In this document: positions 1 through 10,658 of the stretch, piece by piece
Numbering within the stretch: the first letter of the stretch is position 1
How the letters are laid out: each line of letters begins with the position of its first letter
NCBI RefSeq assembly: GCF_965208895.1
Contig: NZ_OZ242363.1
Location: 2,790,001 to 2,854,000 of the forward strand
Source of the DNA: Poriferisodalis sp965208895
GTDB taxonomy: Bacteria > Actinomycetota > Acidimicrobiia > Acidimicrobiales > Poriferisodalaceae
Length of the DNA: 64,000 nucleotides
Direction: 5' to 3'
The notes under the pieces: model-generated
The model's input: the letters and a program-made list of their open reading frames with translations, nothing else
What the model was told of the DNA's origin: nothing
Databases searched by the model: none
Translations under genes and position numbers: made by a program

Positions 1-76
1 ACTCGGTCACCGCCGGCGACGAACCCGCCGACCTCGACGAGCACAGCGGGGCGCCGGCGGCAGGAGATCATCACTG

Positions 77-77
<1 letters not shown>
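1..77 (+). CDS. nuoI: C-terminal tail of upstream gene, probably NuoI (partial)
   Basis: The reading frame that starts at base 3 runs open from the window edge and ends with TGA at 75-77. It encodes only an acidic, Ala/Pro/His-rich tail (about 24 residues ending GDHH). The stop overlaps the next start as TGATG, so it is translationally coupled to nuoJ. In nuo operons nuoI precedes nuoJ, and the NuoI of the second cluster in this window has a similar low-complexity tail. Identity as NuoI is therefore inferred from position; no iron-sulfur motif is visible in the part present. Confidence 0.6.
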
Positions 78-777
<700 letters not shown>

Positions 778-781
<4 letters not shown>

Positions 782-1092
782 GCGGTCTCGAGGTGACGAC
801 CGGCTGGTATCTGACGCTGGGGGCGATGCTGTTCCTGATCGGCGGCACCGGGCTGCTGCTTCGGCGCAACCCGCTGATCATGCTCATGTGCGTCGAGCTG
901 ATGCTCAACGGCGTCAATCTCAGCTTCATCGCGTTCGCTGACCGCTTCGGCGATGTGCACGGGCACACGGTGGTGCTCTTCGTGCTGGTGGTCGCGGCGG
1001 CCGAAGTGGTGGTCGGTCTCGGTCTGGTGGTGGCGGTGCTGCGCGCCTCGCCTCGTGCGACAGCCGACGATCTGTCGGCCTTGAAGGGCTGA
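778..1092 (+). CDS. nuoK: NADH-quinone oxidoreductase subunit K (cluster 1)
   Basis: Small three-helix membrane subunit of complex I (MrpC/NuoK family), 104 aa, close to the usual length of about 100. The NuoK signature is visible: RRNPLIMLMCVELMLNGVNL contains the conserved Glu in the second helix, and a second acidic residue lies in the AAAEVVVGLGL helix. It starts in ATGA overlap with nuoJ, which fixes the start. It is followed by 62 noncoding bases before nuoL. NuoK helps carry protons along the antiporter-like arm with NuoJ, L, M and N. Confidence 0.96.
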
Positions 1093-1154
1093 GCGCGTGG
1101 GCAGGGTACTCACGAACCAGCCGACGATGACATTGAGCATCAGGAGCTAGGGCG

Positions 1155-3071
1155 GTGGTCGAGTTGGTCTGGTTCATCCCCGCGCTGCCCCTCGCCGGGT
1201 TTGCAGTGCTCCTGCTGGCAGGCCCGCGCCTGGGCGAGCCCCGTGCGGGCTGGCTGGCCACTGCTGCGAGCGCCGGGTCATTCCTGTTCACGCTCATCAC
1301 CTTCGGCGGGCTGCTCGGTCTCGATTCGGCGGCGGAAGTCGGCGCGGGAGGTCGCGACGGTCGCTGGTTCGTCTCGACGCTGTTCGAGTGGATGCCGCTC
1401 GGGAGCCTCGAGGTCGACGCGGCGCTGCTGGTGGATCCGCTGTCGATGACGATGGCGCTGTTCGTGACGGGAGTCGGGACCCTCATCCACCTGTACTCGG
1501 TCGGCTACATGCATGGCGACCCGAAGTACTCGAAGTTCTTCCTGTATCTCAACCTGTTCCTGTTCTCGATGCTCATGCTGGTGCTGGGCGAGAACCTCGT
1601 GGTCACCTTCCTGGGCTGGGAGGGCGTCGGCACGTGTTCGTACCTGCTGATCTCGTTCTGGCACGAGCGGCCTACCGCGGCAACGGCCGGCAAGAAGGCC
1701 TTCGTCACCAATCGCATCGGCGACTTCGGCTTCATGGTCGCCACGTTCCTGCTGTGGACGACACTCGGCACCGTCTCCTACGCCGGCAAGGCGGGTCTCG
1801 CAGCAAGTGCTCCGGCGCTGGCGACGGGAACCGCCACGGCGGTGTCGCTGCTGCTGCTGCTCGCCGCTGCAGGCAAGTCAGCGCAGCTCCCGCTGTACGT
1901 CTGGCTGCCCGACGCCATGGAAGGACCCACCCCGGTCTCGGCCATGGTGCACGCCGCCACGATGGTGACAGCCGGCGTCTACCTGCTGGTGCGACTCAAC
2001 CCGGTGATGGACGAGTCGAGCGGGGCACTCACGGTCATCGCAATCGTCGGCGCTGCCACCGCGCTGTTCGCAGCGCTGGCCGCAGTGGCGCAGCACGACA
2101 TCAAGAAGGTGCTGGCGTACTCCACGGTCAGCCAGCTCGGTTACATGTTCCTGGCCATCGGCTCGGGCGCGTACGTGGCGGCAATCTTCCACGTCATCAC
2201 CCACGCGTTCTTCAAGGGGCTGCTGTTCCTGGGCGCCGGCTCAGTCATCCACGGTCTCGGCGACGAGCAGGACATGCGTCACATGGGCGCGCTGCGCGTC
2301 GTCATGCCCATCACCGCGGTCACGTTCATCGTGGGCTGGCTGGCAATTGCCGGCGTGCCGCCACTGTCGGGCTTCTGGTCGAAGGACGAGATCCTGCTCG
2401 CCGCGTGGGAGCAGCCCGCCATCGGCCCGCTGCTGTGGGCCGTCGGCCTGATCACTGCGCTGCTGACCGCCTACTACATGAGCCGCCAGACCTTCTTGGT
2501 GTTCTTCGGCGGCCAGCGCTGGAATGAGGGCACTCACCCGCACGAGTCACCCGCCACGATGACGCTTCCGCTCGTGCTGCTCGCAGGCGCGGCGGCCGTC
2601 GGCGGCATCGTCAACCTGCCACTGGCGGGCGATTGGCTGGTGCTCGAGCACTTCTTGGAACCCGTGCTGGCCCATGAACATCACTTCGAGTCAGCGACCT
2701 GGCAGAAGCTGCTGTTCGCCTTCGTGGCGGTTCTCGCGGCGCTGATCGGCATCACCATCGCCGTGCTCGCCTGTCTGCGCTCGCGCGTCGCGACCGGCAG
2801 GCTCGAACCGGCGCTGCTCGAGAACGCGTTTTATGTCGACTCGACCATTTCGAGGTTTGTGGGCGGACCCGGCACCAAGGCATTCGAGGCCGCGGCTGCT
2901 GCCGATCGGCGCTTCGTGGACGGTGCCGTCAATGGCGTCGCACGGCTGGTGCGCATGATCGGCGAAGCGCTGCGGCCGCTGCAGTCGGGCTACTTGCGGC
3001 ACTACGCATCGGGCGTCGCGGTCGGCGCCATCGTCCTCGTCATCTGGCTCGCACTGCGGGGCATCTCGTGA
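1155..3071 (+). CDS. nuoL: NADH-quinone oxidoreductase subunit L (cluster 1)
   Basis: Antiporter-like proton-pumping subunit at the far end of complex I, 638 aa, of usual NuoL length. It shows the family landmarks: GWEGVGTCSYLLISFW near residues 152-170, the channel motif around KSAQLPLYVWLPDAMEGPTP with key Lys and Pro residues, the HAATMVTAGVYL helix, and the long amphipathic C-terminal helix region followed by a last membrane helix. The GTG start at 1155 sits 8 bases after a GGAG ribosome site (1143-1146). It is distinct from, and shorter than, the 743-aa NuoL of cluster 2. Confidence 0.96.
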   Translation: MVELVWFIPALPLAGFAVLLLAGPRLGEPRAGWLATAASAGSFLFTLITFGGLLGLDSAAEVGAGGRDGRWFVSTLFEWMPLGSLEVDAALLVDPLSMTMALFVTGVGTLIHLYSVGYMHGDPKYSKFFLYLNLFLFSMLMLVLGENLVVTFLGWEGVGTCSYLLISFWHERPTAATAGKKAFVTNRIGDFGFMVATFLLWTTLGTVSYAGKAGLAASAPALATGTATAVSLLLLLAAAGKSAQLPLYVWLPDAMEGPTPVSAMVHAATMVTAGVYLLVRLNPVMDESSGALTVIAIVGAATALFAALAAVAQHDIKKVLAYSTVSQLGYMFLAIGSGAYVAAIFHVITHAFFKGLLFLGAGSVIHGLGDEQDMRHMGALRVVMPITAVTFIVGWLAIAGVPPLSGFWSKDEILLAAWEQPAIGPLLWAVGLITALLTAYYMSRQTFLVFFGGQRWNEGTHPHESPATMTLPLVLLAGAAAVGGIVNLPLAGDWLVLEHFLEPVLAHEHHFESATWQKLLFAFVAVLAALIGITIAVLACLRSRVATGRLEPALLENAFYVDSTISRFVGGPGTKAFEAAAAADRRFVDGAVNGVARLVRMIGEALRPLQSGYLRHYASGVAVGAIVLVIWLALRGIS

Positions 3072-3204
3072 GCGTTCAGAGCCGCTTGCCTCGGCGCTCT
3101 CGACCGTCCCGTGCGTATCGGCTCGCCGCGGCCCGACACCGTCGGCTTCGCAGCCTGCCGATGCCTCCCTTGTCGAGAGAGGTACCGCTGCAGGGGGCCA
3201 CACG

Positions 3205-4824
<1,620 letters not shown>

Positions 4825-4930
4825 TGCCGCCGCTCGACACCGGGTTATTCAGACCGGCCGGCTCGGCGGTCATGGCGGTGCACGGCCGAACCGGCGAACG
4901 AGTCGGTGAACTCGGCGGAGGTCACAGGTG

Positions 4931-6502
4931 ATGCCGTCGTTTGCACCGCCGACCGTCGATTGGTGGGTGCTCCTGCCTCAGATGGTCCTGGTCGGCGCTG
5001 CGCTCGGGCTGCTGCTGGTGTCCTCGCTGACGCCGCGGTCGCTGCCCGGCTGGGTGTCCACCATCACCTCGATCGCTGCGGGCGCGGTTGCGGCCGTCGT
5101 GGCTGCGGTCCAGTGGGCCATGTGGGGCTCGACGCCTCGGCCCACGCTGGCGGGCGCGTTCGTGAGCGATGGTTTCAGTCTGTTGCTCACGGTGCTGATC
5201 GGCGCGGGCGTGGTGATGACGGCGCTCGTCGCCCATTCCGCACTCGATCGGTACGACATGGCGCCGCCGGAGTTCGCGGCGCTGCTGCTGGCCTCGGCGG
5301 CCGGTGCTGTCGTCATGGCAGGCGCGAACGACCTCATCGTGCTGTTCTTGGGGCTCGAATCGCTGTCGATCGCGCTCTACGTGCTGATCGCGCTGGCAGG
5401 CCGGCGCGCGAGCGCCCGCGAATCGGCCATGAAGTACTTCGTGCTGGGGGCGTTCAGCTCGGCGTTCTTCCTCTACGGAATCGCGCTGGTGTACGGCTCC
5501 ACGGGCAGCACGAACCTCAGCGGGATCGGTGAGTTCCTTTTCGGATCCATCAGGGAAACCGATTTCCTGCTGCTCGCCGGCATTGCGCTGCTGCTCGTCG
5601 GCCTCGGCTTCAAGGTGGCCGCCGTCCCATTCCACTTCTGGGCACCCGACGTCTATGAGGGTGCGCCCAGCCCGGTCACCGGCTACCTGGCGTCGATTGC
5701 CAAGGCCGCAGGCTTCGCCGCGCTGGCACGCGTGCTGTACGTGGCGCTCGCAGAGCAGGGCACTGCTTGGTCGCCGATCCTCATCGGGCTGGCGTTCGCG
5801 ACGCTGGCCGTCGGCGCTGTCATGGCCATCTGCCAGAGCGACGTGAAGCGGATGCTGGCCTACAGCTCGATCAGCCACGCCGGCTTCGTGCTGGTCGGCC
5901 TCTCTGCGGTCCCGGCCGCCAGCGGGCTGGCGCAGTGGACCGCAGGCGGCGGCGACGCAGTCTCGTCGGCTGTCTTCTACCTGATCGCCTACTCGTTCAT
6001 GGCGCTGGGCAGCTTCGCCGTGCTGTCGGTTGTCGGCCCCGAGCTTCAATCGCCGGATGCCGACGCGAGCGCGCATTCCTTCAGCCGCTACGGCGGGCTG
6101 GCACGCCGCCGCCCTGTCTTGGCGCTCGCCTTCACCGTGCTGCTGCTGGCGCAGGCAGGCGTGCCGCTCACGGCCGGCTTCGTGGCCAAGTTCGAGGTCA
6201 TCCGTGCTGCAATCGGTGCCGGCGGCTACGTCTTGGCCGCTGTCGCGATGATCACAGCGGTCGTGAGCGCCTTCGCCTACCTGCGCGTCGTTCTGGCCAT
6301 GTATGCCCCCGAAGGCGCAGCGGACGCCGGCGAGGGCGACAGCGCCCCGGCCGCCCGCGCGAGCCGGCCGCGCTGGGGCGGCCTGCCCCTGACATCGGTC
6401 TTCGCCATCAGCCTCGCGGTAGCCGTGACGGTTGTCGTCGGCGTATTCCCGCAGCGGCTCCTCGAATGGAGCGCCGACGCCGTCCTGTCGATCATCTTGT
6501 AG
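4931..6502 (+). CDS. nuoN: NADH-quinone oxidoreductase subunit N (cluster 1)
   Basis: Third antiporter-like proton-pumping subunit, 523 aa, of normal length. Recognisable by the FLGLESLSIALYVLIAL and ESAMKYFVLGAFSSAFFLYG helices, the KVAAVPFHFWAPDVYEGAPS channel motif and the SDVKRMLAYSSISHAGF segment. I chose ATG 4931; a GTG lies directly in front at 4928. GGAGG at 4917-4921 gives ribosome binding. Its last 36 bases (6467-6502) recur exactly at 7171-7206 beyond the next gene. Only two bases separate its stop from the HAD gene, which is probably a later arrival. Confidence 0.95.
   Translation: MPSFAPPTVDWWVLLPQMVLVGAALGLLLVSSLTPRSLPGWVSTITSIAAGAVAAVVAAVQWAMWGSTPRPTLAGAFVSDGFSLLLTVLIGAGVVMTALVAHSALDRYDMAPPEFAALLLASAAGAVVMAGANDLIVLFLGLESLSIALYVLIALAGRRASARESAMKYFVLGAFSSAFFLYGIALVYGSTGSTNLSGIGEFLFGSIRETDFLLLAGIALLLVGLGFKVAAVPFHFWAPDVYEGAPSPVTGYLASIAKAAGFAALARVLYVALAEQGTAWSPILIGLAFATLAVGAVMAICQSDVKRMLAYSSISHAGFVLVGLSAVPAASGLAQWTAGGGDAVSSAVFYLIAYSFMALGSFAVLSVVGPELQSPDADASAHSFSRYGGLARRRPVLALAFTVLLLAQAGVPLTAGFVAKFEVIRAAIGAGGYVLAAVAMITAVVSAFAYLRVVLAMYAPEGAADAGEGDSAPAARASRPRWGGLPLTSVFAISLAVAVTVVVGVFPQRLLEWSADAVLSIIL
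6467..6502 (+). repeat. 36-bp direct repeat, copy 1 (nuoN 3' end)
   Basis: These 36 bases, from TGGAGCGCCG through the nuoN TAG stop, are repeated without mismatch at 7171-7206. Bases directly outside the repeat differ at both ends. The copies are 704 bp apart and enclose one HAD hydrolase gene. A duplicated gene 3' end around cargo resembles attL/attR flanks of elements that integrate into gene ends, but no integrase is present between them. Confidence 0.9.
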
Positions 6503-6504
6503 GG

Positions 6505-7107
6505 ATGGCGGCCGACTCAAGACGACTCGCCAATTTCCGTTGGCTGGTGCTTGACGCAATGGGAGTCATCTATCGCGCAGGCGACGATGTCGCTGAGCTG
6601 CTCGTTCCGTATCTCCGCGACCAGGGCTGTCGACTCTCGGCAGCGGAGATCGAGGCCGGCTATCACGCAGCCAGCCTCGGCCGGATGTCCAGTTCGGAGT
6701 TCTGGCAGCGCTGCGGTGTCGACGGCAACGACGCCGACTACATCGCGGGCCACTCGCTGTCGCCTGGTCTGCGGGAATTGCTCGAACACGTGACAGCTCG
6801 CGGCATACGCGTTGCGTGCCTCTCAAACGACGTGAGCGAGTGGGCCGCCCTTCAACGCGATCACTTCGGATTGGCGGAGTTCATCGATCCATGGTGCATC
6901 TCCGGCGACATCGGTATCCGCAAGCCCGATGCCGAGGCCTTCTGGACGCTCCTCAGAGCAATCGAAGCTGAGCCTGGCGAATGCCTCTTCGTCGATGATC
7001 GTCAGAAGAACGTCGATGGCGCGCGTGCAGTTGGTATCGAGGCCGTGCTGTTTGGGACCGAATGCTCCGCATCGCTCGACCAGCTTCTGGACCGGTTCGT
7101 ACCGTAA
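6505..7107 (+). CDS. HAD-superfamily hydrolase
   Basis: Predicted cytosolic phosphatase of the HAD superfamily, 200 aa. Motif I is seen as WLVLDAMGVIY near residue 13 (the nucleophile Asp is present; the second Asp of DxD is replaced by Met, as in some subfamilies). Motif II is CLSNDVSEW, and the Lys of motif III lies in GIRKPDAEAF, followed by CLFVDDRQKNVDGA (motif IV). The layout resembles epoxide-hydrolase-N-terminal/haloacid-dehalogenase-like HADs with an alpha-helical cap. ATG 6505 lies two bases after the nuoN stop. The gene sits between exact 36-bp repeats, so it was probably inserted. Substrate unknown. Confidence 0.85.
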   Translation: MAADSRRLANFRWLVLDAMGVIYRAGDDVAELLVPYLRDQGCRLSAAEIEAGYHAASLGRMSSSEFWQRCGVDGNDADYIAGHSLSPGLRELLEHVTARGIRVACLSNDVSEWAALQRDHFGLAEFIDPWCISGDIGIRKPDAEAFWTLLRAIEAEPGECLFVDDRQKNVDGARAVGIEAVLFGTECSASLDQLLDRFVP

Positions 7108-7170
7108 GCCAGGTCGAAGGATGCCAGTGGCGGCGATCTACGACCGCGTCAACGTGATGCGGAGAACCCT

Positions 7171-7206
7171 TGGAGCGCCGACGCCGTCCTGTCGATCATC
7201 TTGTAG
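7171..7206 (+). repeat. 36-bp direct repeat, copy 2
   Basis: Exact second copy of the nuoN 3' end (copy 1 at 6467-6502), here outside any gene, 63 bases after the HAD gene stop. It marks the right border of the presumed HAD insertion; ancestral sequence downstream of nuoN probably continues from 7207. Confidence 0.9.
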
Positions 7207-7239
7207 AGCAGACCCGGCGACGACCCCGTTTGCATAGTT

Positions 7240-7255
7240 TTGAACAAGAATTCAA
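7240..7255. promoter_or_regulatory. Palindromic operator-like site A (TTGA-N8-TCAA)
   Basis: First of three TTGA-N8-TCAA palindromes upstream of the AlbA-type regulator. Here the half-sites extend to TTGAA-N6-TTCAA. The surrounding 7230-7380 stretch is clearly more AT-rich than the rest of the window. Likely a binding site for a dimeric regulator, perhaps the downstream protein itself; inference only. Confidence 0.55.
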
Positions 7256-7277
7256 GCTCACAGCAAGTTCCAATATT

Positions 7278-7293
7278 TTGACCTCGGTATCAA
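7278..7293. promoter_or_regulatory. Palindromic operator-like site B (TTGA-N8-TCAA)
   Basis: Second copy with the same TTGA and TCAA half-sites eight bases apart, 38 bases downstream of site A. The eight inner bases are not conserved with site A, as expected for a spaced dimer site. It shares the preceding AATATT-like context with site C. Confidence 0.5.
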
Positions 7294-7342
7294 TAGCATC
7301 GTGCGAGGCATCCTGTCCTCCAACGGCTGGGTTTGCAATATT

Positions 7343-7372
7343 TTGAACTAGAAGTCAAAGTATTTGTAAATG
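7343..7372 (+). promoter_or_regulatory. Operator site C overlapping a candidate promoter
   Basis: The third TTGA-N8-TCAA palindrome lies at 7343-7358. TTGAAC at 7343-7348 could be a -35 box, with TAAATG at 7367-7372 as a -10 box after an 18-base spacer, placing transcription start near 7380, just ahead of the GTG at 7399. A protein bound at site C would cover the -35 box, which fits repression, possibly autoregulation. Boxes are read by eye. Confidence 0.45.
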
Positions 7373-7398
7373 TTAAACGTTTGAACTATTGTGCTGGC

Positions 7399-9183
7399 GT
7401 GGACACTGTGGAACTGCACACGGCAATTGCCGGCGGCGAAACGCTGACAGTGGAGATCAAGTCCAACATTGACGCCACCGAACTCGTTGAGGCTGTTGTC
7501 TGTCTTGCGAACACGGACGGCGGCCACCTGTTGGTTGGCGTCGACGAGAAGACCGGCGAGATAGTCGGTGCAGAGCCGTGGCCGAGGATGGATCTCGATC
7601 CGGTGCGTATCGAGGCCCACATCGCGGCGAACACCGAGCCTGCGGTTCGGGTGTCTGTCGAGGTTGTCGACGACGGCACATCGAATGTCGTTGTGGTTGC
7701 CGTGCCTGCCGCGAACACGGTCGTTGCGACCAGCAAAGGCAAGTTCGTCCGGAGGGCGCTTGATGTGCGCGGGAAGCCACAATGCCTGCCGATGCGGCCG
7801 AGCGAGGTCCTGTCGCGAGCGGGCAGCACCGGCGAACGCGATTTCACACGAACACCGGTGCCCGACCTCAGCATCGACGACCTGGACCCTCTCGAAATCG
7901 ACCGCTTCCGCACCTTGGCGACGAGCGAGCACGGCGACGCGGTGCTGGCGTCCCTCAACGATGACGCGTTGCTGCGTGCCTTGGAACTCGTCGATGTAGG
8001 AGGACAACTCAATCTCGCCAGCGTCTTGCTGTTCGGCCGAGAAGCCGCGTTGCGAACCCAAGTGCCTGGCGCAGAAGTGGCGTTCCAGCATCTCGGTGCC
8101 CAACTGACTGTGCTCGCCAATGACATCGGTCATGCCCCTCTGCTGCGCGCCATGTCAGAGCTGTCTGAAAGAGTGCAGGCCCGCAACACCGAAGAAGAGA
8201 TCGACATGGGCATGTTTCGCGTGCCGGTCCCGCGCTTTGCCGAGCGGGCAGTGCGCGAGTTGATCGCCAACGCGCTGACACATCGCGATTACACGGCTTT
8301 GGGCCAGACTCAGGTCGTCTTGACGGACGCGGGCCTTGAGGTGTCGAATCCGGGCGGCTTCCCCGTCGGGGTCACGCTGGCCAATCTGTTGATCACCCCG
8401 CCACGGCCTCGGAATCCGCTGCTGGCTGACGCATTCAAGCGTGCAGGTTTGGTGGAGCGCACGAGCCGTGGAATCAACCTCGTATTCAGAGGCCAACTGC
8501 GCAGCGGGCACGGACCGCCTGACTACAGCGGCACCACCTCGGAGACGGTCTTGGTGCGCGTCGTCGCTGGACCTGCCGACCGGGAATTCGCAGGCTATGT
8601 GGAGGAGGCTCGCCGGGAAGGCAATGAACTTGAGCTTGACGAACTCCTCGTTCTGCATGAGGTCCGCCGCGAGCGCATCGTTTCTGCCCGGCGCGTGGCC
8701 GAGCTGATCCAACGCGATCAAGCCCAGGCCCGCGGCCTGCTGACGACGCTCATCGAGAAAGGACTCATCGAGCCTCGCGGTCGGGGCCGCGGCCGCGAAT
8801 ATCACCTGTCGGCTTCCCTGTACCGCCGCTTTCATGAGGCACCTCGCTATGTGCGCATGCGCGGGTACGACCGCCTCCAGCAAGAGCAGATGATCCTGAC
8901 CTACGTGCGTGCACACGGCTCGATCGCTCGGCGCGAAGCCGCAGACTTGTGCCAGATCGATTCGAGCAGCGCAGCCCGAGTGCTTCGCGAGATGCGTCAC
9001 GCACGAGTGCTCGATCTAGTCGGCGAGCGTCGCACAGCACGCTATGTGGTGCCGGTCTCGCCGAACCCGCTCCCAGGCGCGGAAGGGCCCGGCGCAGGTG
9101 ATCCCATCGACGCGCTCGTCGGGCAGTTTGATGTCGAACCTGATGAGAACATCGATGCTGTGATCTACGACTACGACCGTTGA
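7399..9183 (+). CDS. Schlafen/AlbA_2-type ATP-binding transcriptional regulator
   Basis: About 594 aa. The N-terminal part (GGETLTVEIKSNIDATELVE, then CLANTDGGHLLVGVDEKTG) is a Schlafen AlbA_2 domain with its E-x-K and NTxGGxLxxGV hallmarks. The middle (around FAERAVRELIANALTHRDY) matches the RecG-like C-terminal ATPase/HATPase fold, and the C-terminal third carries winged-helix segments (RRVAELIQRDQAQARGLLTT; RREAADLCQIDSSSAARVLR). Such proteins are putative DNA-binding regulators; some Schlafen relatives act on RNA. The GTG at 7399 is preferred because an earlier in-frame TTG (7333) would start inside operator C. AT-rich upstream DNA with three palindromes suggests self-control and possible acquisition by transfer. 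Confidence 0.8.
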   Translation: MDTVELHTAIAGGETLTVEIKSNIDATELVEAVVCLANTDGGHLLVGVDEKTGEIVGAEPWPRMDLDPVRIEAHIAANTEPAVRVSVEVVDDGTSNVVVVAVPAANTVVATSKGKFVRRALDVRGKPQCLPMRPSEVLSRAGSTGERDFTRTPVPDLSIDDLDPLEIDRFRTLATSEHGDAVLASLNDDALLRALELVDVGGQLNLASVLLFGREAALRTQVPGAEVAFQHLGAQLTVLANDIGHAPLLRAMSELSERVQARNTEEEIDMGMFRVPVPRFAERAVRELIANALTHRDYTALGQTQVVLTDAGLEVSNPGGFPVGVTLANLLITPPRPRNPLLADAFKRAGLVERTSRGINLVFRGQLRSGHGPPDYSGTTSETVLVRVVAGPADREFAGYVEEARREGNELELDELLVLHEVRRERIVSARRVAELIQRDQAQARGLLTTLIEKGLIEPRGRGRGREYHLSASLYRRFHEAPRYVRMRGYDRLQQEQMILTYVRAHGSIARREAADLCQIDSSSAARVLREMRHARVLDLVGERRTARYVVPVSPNPLPGAEGPGAGDPIDALVGQFDVEPDENIDAVIYDYDR

Positions 9184-9246
9184 GACTCGATGAGTTCAGT
9201 GGCTGGCCGTCGTTATGAAGAAGCATGCTTTCCGTGGGACGCGGCA

Positions 9247-9291
9247 GATCCCCCGGCTCTGACGGTTGGTTTCCGTCGAGGCCGGGGGATC
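9247..9291 (+). terminator. Strong hairpin terminator after the AlbA-type gene
   Basis: An 11-bp perfect stem (GATCCCCCGGC at 9247-9257 with GCCGGGGGATC at 9281-9291) encloses a second small stem (GACGG 9261-9265, CCGTC 9273-9277). It lies 63 bases after the regulator stop and upstream of the convergent lipoprotein gene end. No clear T-run follows, common in GC-rich actinobacteria. It could terminate transcription from both sides. Confidence 0.65.
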
Positions 9292-9384
9292 GCTTTGCGT
9301 GCTGCCCGTGGTGCGGTGCGGTGATGGGAGGGGGTCACCTGCCGTCTGCCGGGGGCAGCTGTCGCGCCCTTGGCGGTGCGGGTG

Positions 9385-10542
9385 TCAGCCTGCGCTGCCC
9401 TCGCCGCCGGAGCCGTGCTCGCCGCTGCGCTCCGAGCCGCCTTCACGGCCGCTCTCGCCGCCGCCTTCGTTGCCTTCGGCGTGGCCGCCGGCACGCTCGC
9501 TGCTCTCGCCGCCGCCGGTGCCGCCTTCACCGCCTTCGCCGCTGCCGACTTCGGCGTGGGGGCTCCAGGTGGTGAACGGTGCCTGTGTGGCGGGCAGGCT
9601 GATGCGCAGCGTCTGGCCTGGTGCCAGGTCGGTGGGCGTGGTGGGGCCGAGCTCGGTGCCGTTGGAGAGGTGGATCTCCACCCGGGCTCGGGTCAGCACG
9701 CTGTTGGTGGTGTTGGTCACCGTGCCGTTGAACGTGTTCGCCGCGGGGTCATAGGCCAGCACCAGCCGGGCGCCGTTGCGGGTCACGTCGTAGGTCTGGC
9801 CCGGTGTGAGCGCCACGGCGGTGTCGTTCTCGCCGCCTGCCTCGGTCACCTCGCCACCGCGCTCGCCGCCTGACTCGCCGCCATTCTCGCCGCTGGCTTC
9901 GTTGCCCTCGGCATGGCCGCCGGCACCCTCAGCGCCTTCGCCGCCTTCGCCCCCGCTGTGGGGGATGGGACCAGGCCCGTTGCAGTCGAAGACCTCCATG
10001 TGCACGACGTAGCCGTCGAAGGCCACTCCGGCCATGGCGGGCTCATCCGCTACCGACAGCACTGACGTTGCCGATTGGCCTGGTGCCAGGTCGCCGAGCT
10101 TCTCTGGACCCAGCTCGCCGACCGTCTGCGCACCGGCTTTCATGTGCGGCTCGGACTGCACGTAGCACAGCGTCTGGGTTGTCGTGTTGCGAACCGTGGT
10201 GCGCACGGTCTGGGTCGCTGTGTCGTAGCTGGCTGCAACGTCGAGGCCGCCCAGGTTGCCCGTCCAGGTCTGGTCGAGCGGGATCACCGGGCTCGACATC
10301 AGAGCCTCGTTGATCTCCTCGCTGCTGCCGTCGCCGACGCCTTCGGTGCCCTCTGCGTGAGTCGGGTTCGCCTCAGCACCCTCGCCGTTGCGGGGATCGG
10401 CGATGATCTCGCCCGCCGCTGTCTCAACGTCGTCCCCGGTGCTTGAACCCAGGGCGCATCCGCCCAGTGCAGCCGCCGAGAGTGTGACTCCTGCGAGTGC
10501 CCCCGCCAGCCACTTCCTTGCTCTTGAATTCTTGAACCCCAT
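9385..10542 (-). CDS. Secreted lipoprotein with two FxLYD-like domains and Gly/Glu repeats
   Basis: Product of 385 aa. It begins with a lipoprotein signal peptide: basic MGFKNSRARK, a hydrophobic stretch, then lipobox ALGGC with the acylated Cys at about residue 29. Two related beta-rich modules follow (about 80-180 and 230-315), both with TxNxT-like motifs and LAPGQ (KLGDLAPGQSATS; PTDLAPGQTLRIS). They are joined and ended by Gly/Glu/Ser-rich linkers containing repeated GGHAEGNE. Probably membrane-anchored on the outer face; function unknown. AAAGGAG lies upstream of the ATG on the minus strand. It looks monocistronic. Confidence 0.8.
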   Translation of the reverse strand: MGFKNSRARKWLAGALAGVTLSAAALGGCALGSSTGDDVETAAGEIIADPRNGEGAEANPTHAEGTEGVGDGSSEEINEALMSSPVIPLDQTWTGNLGGLDVAASYDTATQTVRTTVRNTTTQTLCYVQSEPHMKAGAQTVGELGPEKLGDLAPGQSATSVLSVADEPAMAGVAFDGYVVHMEVFDCNGPGPIPHSGGEGGEGAEGAGGHAEGNEASGENGGESGGERGGEVTEAGGENDTAVALTPGQTYDVTRNGARLVLAYDPAANTFNGTVTNTTNSVLTRARVEIHLSNGTELGPTTPTDLAPGQTLRISLPATQAPFTTWSPHAEVGSGEGGEGGTGGGESSERAGGHAEGNEGGGESGREGGSERSGEHGSGGEGSAG

Positions 10543-10658
10543 GTCATTCTCCTTTCGTGAGGTTCTGACTTGGGGAGCAACGTAAGAATCGAATGTGACC
10601 CAAATGTGACGACGCCAAACAGTCTCGGAAGCCGTGCGCTGCCTAAGGTGGAGTCGTT

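Noticed and set aside
4922..6559. Long minus-strand open frame opposite nuoN (545 codons)
   Set aside because: It mirrors the codon bias of nuoN; the product is rich in His, Arg, Gln and Asp with no domain. Similar shadows lie opposite many genes (for example 33404-35173 and 15431-17788).
7333..7398. Upstream TTG start for the AlbA-type regulator
   Set aside because: It would begin next to operator site C and ahead of the likely transcription start, and adds residues with no family likeness. GTG 7399 is better placed.
9385..10020. Repetitive Gly/Glu-coding DNA considered as a repeat array or CRISPR
   Set aside because: The units vary in length, lack fixed spacers, and stay in frame with a lipoprotein gene.
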